This document shows, piece after piece, positions 33,007-41,207 of a DNA stretch of 64,000 nt. The first letter of the stretch is position 1, and each line of letters starts with the position of its first letter. Both the position numbers and the translations under genes were made by a program. This stretch comes from Aromatoleum evansii. Lineage in GTDB: Bacteria; Pseudomonadota; Gammaproteobacteria; Burkholderiales; Rhodocyclaceae. The notes under the pieces are model-generated. The model did not search any database. It saw only the letters and a program-made list of their open reading frames with translations, and was not told where the DNA came from. The stretch covers positions 1 through 64,000 of the forward strand of contig NZ_WTVK01000003.1 of the NCBI RefSeq assembly GCF_012910805.1. The letters are read 5' to 3'.

Positions 33007-34127
33007 CGCGGCACCCCGATCGAGCGTGTGGCGATCGCGAACAGCGCGTCGATCAGGATCACGACGGTGATCGACGAAACGACCGAGGCAGTGGTGTTGG
33101 ACGACAGGCTTTCGGTGTTGGGGCTGACGCGCAGGCCGAAATGGCAGGCCACGAGGGCGATCATCAGCCCGAACACGGCCCCCTTGGCGAAACCGATCAC
33201 GAGGTTCGCGAGCGGCACGACCTGGGGCAGCCGCTCGACGAAGAAGGCCATGCCGAGATCGAGCTGCAGCCACGCCGACAGCATGCCCCCGAGCAGCGCG
33301 ACCGATGAGGTCCACAAGACCAGCAAGGGCATCGCCAGGGTCAGTGCGATGACCTTGGGCAGGACGAGGCGGATGGTGCGCGAGATCCCCATCGCCGAGA
33401 GGGCGTCGATCTCCTCGGTGACGCGCATCACGCCGAGCTGCGCAGTCATCGCGGAACCCGAACGGCCGGCCACCAGCACCGACACCAGCACCGGCCCGAG
33501 CTCGCGAATGATGCCGAGCCCCAGGATATTGACGATGAAGATGTCCGCACCGAAGGCGCGCAGCTGCAGCGCCGAAAGATAGGACATGACGACGCCGATG
33601 AGGAAGCCCACGAGTGCCGCCACCGGCATCGCCTTGAAGCCGGCCTTGTACACGTTGGCAGAGATCTCGCGCAGGGGCCATTCCGCCGGATGGCGCAGCA
33701 GGTAAGCGAGATCGAGGCACAATTGGCCGAGCAGGCGGGTGAAGTCGAGCGCGTGATCGCGGAACGAGAGCAGCGTGCTGCCGAGGACGATGACGGCGTC
33801 GACGAGGTTGAAGCGCGGCACCCGCGGCAGCGGCGACTCCGCGCTGGCTGCCACACGGTCGATGATCGCGCGCAGGTTCTCCGGGATCTCGATGCGTTCG
33901 GGCCAGCGCTTGTCCCACGCGTGCCACATCAGCGCGGCGCCGAAGCTGTCGAGGCGCGAGATGCCGTTCAGTGACCAGGCCACATCGTCGCGCCTGCCCG
34001 CCAGCTGTTGGCGGAAGGTGCTCAGTCGTTGGGCAAGCGCGCGCAGCGTCCAGTCGCCCTGCAGGCGCACCAGGCCGCGTGTGCCGGGCACCGTCGCCGC
34101 GTCGGTGGCGATCTCGGGGCTGCGCAT
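33003..34127 (-). CDS. MlaE-family permease with N-terminal STAS domain, second MCE operon
   Basis: 374 aa. An STAS-like region (about 15-95: L-V-R-L-Q-G-D-W-T-L, then S-L-N-G-I-S-R-L-D-S-F-G-A-A-L) precedes the MlaE core with the motif R-E-L-G-P-V-L-V-S-V-L-V-A-G-R-S-G-S-A-M-T-A-x-L-G near residues 213-236 and E-E-I-D-A-L-S-A-M. The start is only 7 nt after the ppx stop and its GAGGA Shine-Dalgarno sequence overlaps that stop codon, so this lipid transport operon may be co-transcribed with ppx. Confidence 0.92.
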   Translation of the reverse strand: MRSPEIATDAATVPGTRGLVRLQGDWTLRALAQRLSTFRQQLAGRRDDVAWSLNGISRLDSFGAALMWHAWDKRWPERIEIPENLRAIIDRVAASAESPLPRVPRFNLVDAVIVLGSTLLSFRDHALDFTRLLGQLCLDLAYLLRHPAEWPLREISANVYKAGFKAMPVAALVGFLIGVVMSYLSALQLRAFGADIFIVNILGLGIIRELGPVLVSVLVAGRSGSAMTAQLGVMRVTEEIDALSAMGISRTIRLVLPKVIALTLAMPLLVLWTSSVALLGGMLSAWLQLDLGMAFFVERLPQVVPLANLVIGFAKGAVFGLMIALVACHFGLRVSPNTESLSSNTTASVVSSITVVILIDALFAIATRSIGVPR

Positions 34128-34134
34128 TCAGTCC

Positions 34135-35643
34135 TCAGGCGGCGAGCGTGCGGCCTGTGTGCGTGTGCAGGACAAGGCTGCGCCCGACGGAGAACCATTG
34201 CCGCTGCTCCTCGTCGATCGCCGCCGCGGTAAGCGGCAACTGCTTGAGCCAGCCCTCCTTCGCCGTCACGATGAACCCGCGACCGTCGCGCCGGAGCTGG
34301 ATCGGCGGTACGCCGCGGCCGTCGCGCGCACGGTGGATGACGGCCGCAAGGCGCAGGCAGAGGATCAGCAGCCAGTCGGGGCTGTCGGGATCGAGCGCCG
34401 CCACGCGCTCGAGCTTGCCGCGATGCGCAAGCACGAGGCGCGCGAGCCGACCCTGGTCCATGCGCGAGAACCCGGGCATGTCCGCGTTCGCAAGGATGTA
34501 GGCGCTGTGCTTGTGATAGCTCGAATGCGCCACCGATATGCCGATCTCGTGCAGCAGGGCCGCCCAGCGCAGGTAACGCAGGTCGGGATGCGCACCCTCA
34601 CCATGGACGCTTTCGGGAACGAGCCCCGCGAAGAGGTGGGCCGCGGTGTTCGCGACCTCGTCGGCCTGGCGGCGATCCACCCCGTAACGCGCGACGAATG
34701 CCGACACCGTGGCGTCGCGAAGGTCGTGGTGGTGATAGCGCCCGAGAAGGTCGTACAGCACGCCCAGACGCAGCGCCCCTTCCGAGAACACCATGCGCTC
34801 GACGCCGAATTCCTTGAACACTGCCGACATGATCGCGAAGCCGCCGAGCAGGACCGGCAGGCGGTCGCCCTTGAGGCCGGCGAGCTGCAGGCGGTCGAGG
34901 CTGCCCGCGCGCAGCAGGATGGCTTTCAAACGCTCCATGCCCTCGCGCGTGATGCCGCCGTCGGACAAGCCGTTCTGCTCGAGGATCTCGACCAGCGCCT
35001 TGGCCGAACCGCTCGACCCCACGGCCACTTCCCAGCCGACTTCGCGGTACGCGTGGGCGATTGCCTGCAGCTCGCGGCTGGCAGCCATCTCTGCGTCCTT
35101 CAGCCCGCGCTTGTCGATCTTTCCGTCCGGGAAGTACTGCAGGCTGTAGCTGACGCAGCCCATGTACAGGGATTCGAGCAGGATGGGCTCGAAGCTCTTG
35201 CCGATGATGAATTCGGTGGAGCCGCCGCCGATGTCCACGACGAGTTGCTGCCGGTGCGGGTCGGGCAGCGTGTGGGCGACGCCGACGTAGATGAGCCGGG
35301 CTTCCTCGCGGCCGGCGATGACTTCGATCGGCACGCCCAGCGCGGCCTCGGCCTGCACCAGGAAACCCGGCGCATTCTTCGCCACGCGCAGGGTGTTCGT
35401 CGCCACCGCACGCACGGAATCGGCGTCGAAACCACGCAGGCGCTCGTTGAAGCGCTGCAGCGCGGCCAGGCCGCGCTGCTGGGCCGCAGCATCGAGAATC
35501 TTGTTGGACGACAGGCCCGCCGCGAGGCGCACCGCTTCCTTGAGCCCGTCGAGCGGATAGATCTGGTCGTTGACGATCCTTCCGACCTGTAGCCGGAAAC
35601 TGTTGGATCCGAGATCGATCGCGGCGATCAGCTCTTGCATCAT
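34135..35643 (-). CDS. ppx: Exopolyphosphatase / guanosine pentaphosphatase (Ppx/GppA)
   Basis: 502 aa. ASKHA-fold phosphatase with phosphate loops A-I-D-L-G-S-N-S-F-R-L near residues 8-18 and V-D-I-G-G-G-S-T-E-F near 142-151, plus the C-terminal HD-like helical domain (about 310-500) with L-H-E-I-G. It degrades polyphosphate from the end and may also hydrolyse pppGpp. Length and domain content fit Ppx of betaproteobacteria (E. coli Ppx 513 aa). The first two codons are both Met; either may start. Divergent from ppk1; a TAGAAT hexamer on the minus strand (35682-35687) is a candidate -10. Confidence 0.93.
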   Translation of the reverse strand: MMQELIAAIDLGSNSFRLQVGRIVNDQIYPLDGLKEAVRLAAGLSSNKILDAAAQQRGLAALQRFNERLRGFDADSVRAVATNTLRVAKNAPGFLVQAEAALGVPIEVIAGREEARLIYVGVAHTLPDPHRQQLVVDIGGGSTEFIIGKSFEPILLESLYMGCVSYSLQYFPDGKIDKRGLKDAEMAASRELQAIAHAYREVGWEVAVGSSGSAKALVEILEQNGLSDGGITREGMERLKAILLRAGSLDRLQLAGLKGDRLPVLLGGFAIMSAVFKEFGVERMVFSEGALRLGVLYDLLGRYHHHDLRDATVSAFVARYGVDRRQADEVANTAAHLFAGLVPESVHGEGAHPDLRYLRWAALLHEIGISVAHSSYHKHSAYILANADMPGFSRMDQGRLARLVLAHRGKLERVAALDPDSPDWLLILCLRLAAVIHRARDGRGVPPIQLRRDGRGFIVTAKEGWLKQLPLTAAAIDEEQRQWFSVGRSLVLHTHTGRTLAA

Positions 35644-35767
35644 GGGTAGGGGCGAAGGCGACGGCTACAAAGCAAGGGGGCATTCTATCACCGCACACGG
35701 GAGTCGCCCGGCACAGGCGTTCGCTGCGACCTCGGCCGCCACGCGGCGATTCATGCTGATCGCACTG

Positions 35768-35807
35768 CGTCATGATTTGGCAACGCAAATGTCACATAAT
35801 CGTGCAA
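35768..35807 (+). promoter_or_regulatory. Putative tandem Pho box upstream of ppk1
   Basis: Four 7-mers occur every 11 bp: CGTCATG (35768), GGCAACG (35779), TGTCACA (35790), CGTGCAA (35801), separated by AT-rich 4-mers. The period and the GTCAT/GTCAC words match PhoB box architecture, and CATAAT at 35795-35800 could be the -10. Units two and four are weak, so this is a candidate only. Confidence 0.45.
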
Positions 35808-35834
35808 TCACTTCCGCGCACAAGATCCGCAACA

Positions 35835-37916
35835 ATGCACAGGCCCGCCCGTCAGCAACAATTCCCCACCGACCACTTCATCAACCGCGAATTGTCGCTC
35901 CTGCAATTCCAGCGCAGGGTGCTGGCGCAGGCGGCGGACAAGACGGTGCCGCTGCTCGAACGGCTGCGCTTCCTGTGCATCGTGTCGAGCAACCTCGACG
36001 AGTTCTTCGAGATTCGCGTGTCGGGGATCAAGGAGCAGATCCGGCTGGGCAGCCGTACCCCGGGCACCGACGGTCTGCTGCCGAACGAGCTGCTCGACCG
36101 CGTGAGCCAGGAAGTCCATGCGCTGATCGCCGAGCAATACGCCCTGCTGAACGACGACATCCTGCCGGCGCTGGAGGCTCAGGGCATCGTGTTCCTGCGC
36201 CGCAGCCTGTGGAGCGAGGCGCAGGGGGCATGGGTGCGCGACTATTTCATGCGCGAAGTGATGCCCGTGCTCACGCCCATCGGACTGGACCAGGCGCATC
36301 CGTTCCCGCGCGTATTGAACAAGAGCCTGAATTTCGCCGTCGAGCTGGAAGGCCTCGACGCCTTCGGCCGCGACTCGGGCGCGGCGATCGTGCAGGCGCC
36401 GCGTGCGCTGCCCCGCGTGATCCGCCTGCCCTCGGAGATTTGCGAGCATGAGTACAGCTTCGTGTTCCTGTCCTCCGTCCTGCACCGCCACGTCGGCGAG
36501 CTGTTCTCCGGCATGCACGTCAACGGCTGCTACCAGTTCCGCGTGACGCGCAACTCGGACCTCTTCGTCGATGAGGAAGAAGTGAAGGATCTGCGCGCCT
36601 CGCTGAAGGGCGAACTGCAGCAGCGCCATTTCGGCGATGCGGTGCGGCTGGAAGTGGCGGACAACTGCTCGGAAGAGATGGCCGCCTTCCTGCTGCAGCA
36701 TTTTCGTCTCACGCCGAAGGAGCTGTACCGCACGCCGGGGATCGTGAACCTGGTGCGCCTGATGCAGGTGCCGGACTGGGTGAACCGTCCGGACCTGAAC
36801 TACCCGCCCTTCCTGCCACGCCTGCCCAAGGCGCTGGAACAGCGCGTCGAGATCTTCGATGCGATCCGGCGCCAGGACATTCTGCTGCACCATCCGTTCC
36901 AGAGCTTCAGCCCCGTCATCGAGCTGCTGCGGGCGGCGGCGGACGATCCGCAGGTGCTCGCGATCAAGATGACGGTGTACCGCACGGGCACCGACTCGGT
37001 GCTGATGGACCATCTCGTGCGCGCCGCCCAGAAGGGCAAGGAAGTGACGGTGGTGCTGGAACTGCGCGCCCGCTTCGACGAGGAGGCCAACATCACCTGG
37101 GCGAACAAGCTCGAGGAAGTGGGCGCCCACGTCGTATACGGCGTGTTCGGCTACAAGACCCACGCTAAGCTGCTGATGCTGGTGCGGCGGGAGGACGGGG
37201 CGCTGCGCCGCTACGTGCATCTGGGCACCGGCAATTACCACCCGCGCACGACGCGCTTCTACACCGATTTCGGGCTCCTCACCTGCAACGAGGAGATCGG
37301 CCAGGACGTCGCCGAGGTCTTCAAGCAGCTGACCGGCCTGGGTCAGGCATCCACCCTGAAGCATCTGTGGCAGGCGCCATTTTCCCTGCAACGCAACGTG
37401 GTCGAAGCGATCAAGGCCGAAGCGGAGATCGCGCGCCAGGGCGGACGCGCACAGATCATGGCGAAGATGAACGCGCTGCTCGAACCGGAAACGATCGAGG
37501 CGCTCTACGCGGCGTCGCAGGCCGGCGTCGAAGTCGACCTCATCGTGCGCGGTCCGTGCGCGCTGCGACCTGGCGTTGCGGGCCTTTCGGACAACATCCG
37601 CGTGCGCTCCATCGTCGGGCGCTTCCTGGAACACCACCGCATCTTCTATTTCCGCGCGGGCGGCGAGGACAAGGTCTATCTGTCCAGCGCGGACTGGATG
37701 GACCGCAACTTCTTCGGCCGCATCGAGATCGCCTTCCCCGTGCTCGACCCGCGCCTCAAGCGCCGCGTGATCAAGGAGGGGCTGCGCGCCTACCTGGGCG
37801 ACAACTGCCAGGCGTGGGAAATGCTGGAAGATGGCCGCTACCGGCACAAGACGCCGCGCGGCGTACATCGCGCGGCACAGACCATCCTGCTGGCCGAGCT
37901 CGCAAAGGGCGACTGA
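35835..37916 (+). CDS. ppk: Polyphosphate kinase 1
   Basis: 693 aa from the ATG at 35835 (E. coli Ppk 688 aa); an in-frame ATG at 35772 would overlap the Pho-box-like repeats and is less likely. Makes polyphosphate from ATP, reversibly. N domain begins F-I-N-R-E-L-S-L-L-x-F-Q-R-R-V; the head has S-N-L-D-E-F-F-E-I-R-V; the phospholipase-D-like catalytic part has the phosphorylated His in G-Y-K-T-H-A-K near residue 435 and the second in L-E-H-H-R-I-F-Y-F near 600. Weak Shine-Dalgarno sequence. Divergent from ppx. Confidence 0.96.
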   Translation: MHRPARQQQFPTDHFINRELSLLQFQRRVLAQAADKTVPLLERLRFLCIVSSNLDEFFEIRVSGIKEQIRLGSRTPGTDGLLPNELLDRVSQEVHALIAEQYALLNDDILPALEAQGIVFLRRSLWSEAQGAWVRDYFMREVMPVLTPIGLDQAHPFPRVLNKSLNFAVELEGLDAFGRDSGAAIVQAPRALPRVIRLPSEICEHEYSFVFLSSVLHRHVGELFSGMHVNGCYQFRVTRNSDLFVDEEEVKDLRASLKGELQQRHFGDAVRLEVADNCSEEMAAFLLQHFRLTPKELYRTPGIVNLVRLMQVPDWVNRPDLNYPPFLPRLPKALEQRVEIFDAIRRQDILLHHPFQSFSPVIELLRAAADDPQVLAIKMTVYRTGTDSVLMDHLVRAAQKGKEVTVVLELRARFDEEANITWANKLEEVGAHVVYGVFGYKTHAKLLMLVRREDGALRRYVHLGTGNYHPRTTRFYTDFGLLTCNEEIGQDVAEVFKQLTGLGQASTLKHLWQAPFSLQRNVVEAIKAEAEIARQGGRAQIMAKMNALLEPETIEALYAASQAGVEVDLIVRGPCALRPGVAGLSDNIRVRSIVGRFLEHHRIFYFRAGGEDKVYLSSADWMDRNFFGRIEIAFPVLDPRLKRRVIKEGLRAYLGDNCQAWEMLEDGRYRHKTPRGVHRAAQTILLAELAKGD

Positions 37917-37960
37917 AGGCCGGCGAGGGCTGCCGGAGACGGTCGCCCAGCTCGGGCCGT

Positions 37961-37979
37961 GGCGCCTGCGTCAGGCGCC
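37961..37979. terminator. Hairpin at the convergent ppk1 / GGDEF-EAL ends
   Basis: GGCGCCTG / CAGGCGCC, 8-bp stem with a 3-nt loop, overlapping the stop codon of the minus-strand gene. No T-run; a weak bidirectional candidate. Confidence 0.3.
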
Positions 37980-40900
37980 GGCGTCCGCTGCCCAGCGCGC
38001 GAGCCACTCGTCGGCAGGCGCCGGGCGGCCGAACAGATACCCCTGATGCACGACCTCGCCGCGGCTGTTGAGAAACTCCGCCTGCTCGGCCGTTTCCACC
38101 CCTTCCGCGACCACCTTCAGCTGCAACTGGCGAGCAACGGCGAGGATGGTTTCCACCAGCGCGGCATCGCTGGGGTCGTGCGGCGCATCCTGCACGAAGG
38201 TCTTGTCGATCTTGAGTTCGTCGATGGGCAGGCGCTTCAGGTAGGCGAGCGAAGAGTAACCGGTGCCGAAATCGTCGATCGAAAAGTGGATGCCCAGGGC
38301 GGACAATTCGCGCATCTTCGCGACCACGTCGCTCACGTTGTCGATGATCAATCCCTCGGTGATCTCGAGTGTGAGCCGCTCGGGAGGCGCACCGGTCCGG
38401 TCGAGCACACTTCGCACCCAGGAATTGAATTCGGGTTTGCGGAAATGCCGCGGACTGATATTCACGGATAGCGCGAGGGGCAGGCCGGCCGCGTCCGCAA
38501 CCGCCACCAGCCGGCAAGCCTCGTTCATGACCCAGACGCCCAGTTCGACGATGAGATCGGACTCCTCGGCGACCGGCACGAAGACCCCCGGCGGAACCAG
38601 ACCGCGTTCCGGATGCTGCCAGCGCACCAGCGCCTCCGCCCCCACCACCTCGCCCGCGGCGCTGAACTGCGGCTGGAGGAATAATCGAAGCTCGCCGCGC
38701 GGAATGCCGGCACGCAATTCGCGCTCGATGCGGAAGCTCTCGGCGGCGGATTTACCCATGCTGGCTTCGAAGAAGGCCGGGTGACCGCCGCCACCCTGTT
38801 TGGCGCGATGCAGGGCCGTGGTGGCGCGGCGCAGGATTTCGCTCGCCGTGTCGCTGTCCTCCTCGGGGAAGAGCGTGATGCCAATGCTGCCAGTGATGCG
38901 AACGGTCTCCCCGCCGAGCTCGAATGGGGTTTCCAGCGTCGACTGGATCTTGCGGGCGACCTGCAGCGCATGCCGGCTCGCGGCCTCGGCCGTGCGGTCG
39001 ACCACCGGCAGCATCAGGGCAAACTCGTCGCCGGCCATGCGCGCCACGGTGTCGCCTTCACGCACGACCTCGCGCAGTCTCGCGGCCACGGCCTTCAGCA
39101 GGGCATCGCCGAGTACGCTGCCACGGGCGTCGTTGACGACCTGGAAGCGGTCGATGTTGAACAGCAGCAAGGCCTCCCGATAGCCTTGGTGCTGGCGCGA
39201 AGCGAGCACCTGCGTGAGGCGATCGATGAGCAGGCTGCGGTTGGGCAGGCCGGTCAGCTCGTCGTAGAAGGCGAGATGGTGGATGCGTTCGGCCGCTTGC
39301 TTGCGTTCGGTGATGTCCTGCTGGATTGCGAGGTAATGACTGACCGTGCCGTCGGTCTCGCGCACCGGCGCGATGATCGAGTACTCGATGATCTCGCTGC
39401 CGTCGCGCCGCAGGTTGACGATCTCGCCCTGCCAGATCTCGCCGCGCTGCAGCGTCAACCACATCTCGCGGAAGGTCTCGTTCGGGGTCTTGCCCGACTT
39501 GAAGATGCGCGGATTGCGTCCCAGCACCTCCTCACGGGAAAAACCCGTGATGCGGACCAATGCGTCGTTCACGTACTCGATGGTTCCGGCCGGATCGGTG
39601 ATGAAGATGCATTCAGGGCTCTGCTCGACGGCGAGCGACAGCTTGCGCAGCTCTTCGTCGGCGAGCTTGCGCGCAGTGACGTCCTGGACCGTGCCGATGG
39701 CGCCCACAAGCTTGCCGTCCGTGTCGCGGCGCAAATCTGCGCGCTCCTGCAGCCACGCGACGCCGCCGTTGCGCAGGATGCGGTGTTCGACGTCGTAGGG
39801 AGCCCCTTTCAGCGCGGCCTGCCAGGCCCGGTCGATTACATCCCGGTCGTCTGGATGAACGCACTGCAGGAAATCCTCGTATGTGACGGGCGTCCCGGGG
39901 CGGACACCGAAGAGCCGGTAGGTCTCATCCGACCACAGGAGCGAGCCGCTCCGCACGTCGAGATTCCAGCTGCCTATCTGTGCGACCGACTGCGCCTGCG
40001 ACAGATTCGCCGCGAGGCGCTGGCTTTCCTGCTGGGCGCGGGCGAGGCGGCGATTTATCCGCACCAGGCGAAAGGTCGCGAACGCGGCGAGAGCGAAGCC
40101 CGCCAACAGCAGTGCGACGGCGTACGGTTTCCACCGCCGCCAGACGTCGACGAACGTGAACTCGGGCGCCCGGTCGAAGGGCGGCAGGCGCAATCCGCGC
40201 AGCAGGTCGTCTACCGGCCGGTAATCGCCCGGAATCGTGAAGCCGGAAATCTGCAGCGTGTCCGCGACTTCGCCGTCGTGAGGCAGGGCCAGCAGCGCCG
40301 CGGTGACACGCCGCGCGAGGTCATGGGGTACCTGCGGCATGGCGACGACGGGCCATTCCGGGTACAGGCGCGTACTCACCGGAAACGGGTATCCGGGATA
40401 CTGACGCGTGCCGATGAGCTTAAGCTGCGCCGGGTCGAGCCGCCCCTGAAGGGTGAGCGACTCGATCAGGCCGGAACGGACGAAGCCGACATCGGCGCGC
40501 CCGTCCAGCACTGCATCGATCGCCCTGCTCTGCGGTTGCCCCGTCTCGACAAGGAGCTTCTCCTGCGGCGGCCGTACGCCCGCGCGCAGCAACTCCGCCA
40601 CCTGCATCTGGTAGGCGCCGAATGCGGCGCGCCCTGCGGTGGCAACGCGCGCGCGGCCGACATCATCGAAGGAGTCGATGTCGGAGCGGTCGGCACGGGT
40701 GAAGATGACACCGCCGAAGGCACTGACGGGCACGCCGTCCTCCTTGTTCACCAGCGTGACGAGTGGCGAGGACAGATGGTGTTCGTAGGTGAGCTGCACG
40801 TAGAGCGCCGGATTCACAAGCACGAAGTCGATCCGGCCATCCGCCAGCGCCGCCACGAGTTCGTCGAGGTGATGCACGCGCAGGACGAAACGCGCCCCCT

Positions 40901-41147
40901 CGACCGTGCCGTTCAGGTAATCGACGAGCGGTTGCCAGCGCGCATGGGTTTCCTGCAGCGGGCTGAAGGACAGGACGGCGAACTCGACGGCGTCGTCCGC
41001 GACGCCTCCGCCAGCCCCCTCTTGCGCACGCACGATTCCGGGGTGGAGCGAGGCGACTGCGGCCGCGAGTACGAGCACGAACCCGGCGAGCAAATTCGCC
41101 ACGCTTGCATGCAGCCTGTCCGGGCGACGCCAGTCGACTGAATTCAT
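37971..41147 (-). CDS. PhnD-like sensor with PAS-PAS-GGDEF-EAL output (c-di-GMP turnover)
   Basis: 1058 aa. A signal/anchor segment (about 17-42) is followed by a periplasmic phosphonate/phosphate-binding-like (PhnD) domain (about 55-320, with F-S-P-L-Q-E-T-H-A-R-W-Q-P-L, V-N-P-A-L-Y, F-G-G-V-I-F), a membrane segment (about 340-362), two PAS domains with PAC tails (about 385-500, 505-625), GGDEF (about 630-800) and EAL (about 810-1050). The cyclase motif reads A-G-D-E-F, a variant found in some active cyclases. The EAL part keeps E-A-L-V-R-W, L-E-I-T-E, D-D-F-G-T-G-Y, K-I-D-K, A-E-G-V-E and Q-G-Y-L-F-G-R-P, so phosphodiesterase activity is likely. Located between ppk1 and relA. Confidence 0.92.
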   Translation of the reverse strand: MNSVDWRRPDRLHASVANLLAGFVLVLAAAVASLHPGIVRAQEGAGGGVADDAVEFAVLSFSPLQETHARWQPLVDYLNGTVEGARFVLRVHHLDELVAALADGRIDFVLVNPALYVQLTYEHHLSSPLVTLVNKEDGVPVSAFGGVIFTRADRSDIDSFDDVGRARVATAGRAAFGAYQMQVAELLRAGVRPPQEKLLVETGQPQSRAIDAVLDGRADVGFVRSGLIESLTLQGRLDPAQLKLIGTRQYPGYPFPVSTRLYPEWPVVAMPQVPHDLARRVTAALLALPHDGEVADTLQISGFTIPGDYRPVDDLLRGLRLPPFDRAPEFTFVDVWRRWKPYAVALLLAGFALAAFATFRLVRINRRLARAQQESQRLAANLSQAQSVAQIGSWNLDVRSGSLLWSDETYRLFGVRPGTPVTYEDFLQCVHPDDRDVIDRAWQAALKGAPYDVEHRILRNGGVAWLQERADLRRDTDGKLVGAIGTVQDVTARKLADEELRKLSLAVEQSPECIFITDPAGTIEYVNDALVRITGFSREEVLGRNPRIFKSGKTPNETFREMWLTLQRGEIWQGEIVNLRRDGSEIIEYSIIAPVRETDGTVSHYLAIQQDITERKQAAERIHHLAFYDELTGLPNRSLLIDRLTQVLASRQHQGYREALLLFNIDRFQVVNDARGSVLGDALLKAVAARLREVVREGDTVARMAGDEFALMLPVVDRTAEAASRHALQVARKIQSTLETPFELGGETVRITGSIGITLFPEEDSDTASEILRRATTALHRAKQGGGGHPAFFEASMGKSAAESFRIERELRAGIPRGELRLFLQPQFSAAGEVVGAEALVRWQHPERGLVPPGVFVPVAEESDLIVELGVWVMNEACRLVAVADAAGLPLALSVNISPRHFRKPEFNSWVRSVLDRTGAPPERLTLEITEGLIIDNVSDVVAKMRELSALGIHFSIDDFGTGYSSLAYLKRLPIDELKIDKTFVQDAPHDPSDAALVETILAVARQLQLKVVAEGVETAEQAEFLNSRGEVVHQGYLFGRPAPADEWLARWAADAGA

Positions 41148-41207
41148 GCTCAGGTACTCTGCATCAGGACCACACTACACTCGCTGCGCCTGCAGCGGAA
41201 ACGCGCA

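Noticed and set aside
35808-37868. 686-codon open frame antisense to ppk1
   Set aside because: Composition (His/Arg/Gln/Val rich) is that of an antisense reading of ppk1, with no conserved motif.
38781-41141. 786-codon open frame antisense to the GGDEF-EAL gene
   Set aside because: The minus-strand reading holds five recognisable domains; the plus-strand reading has none.
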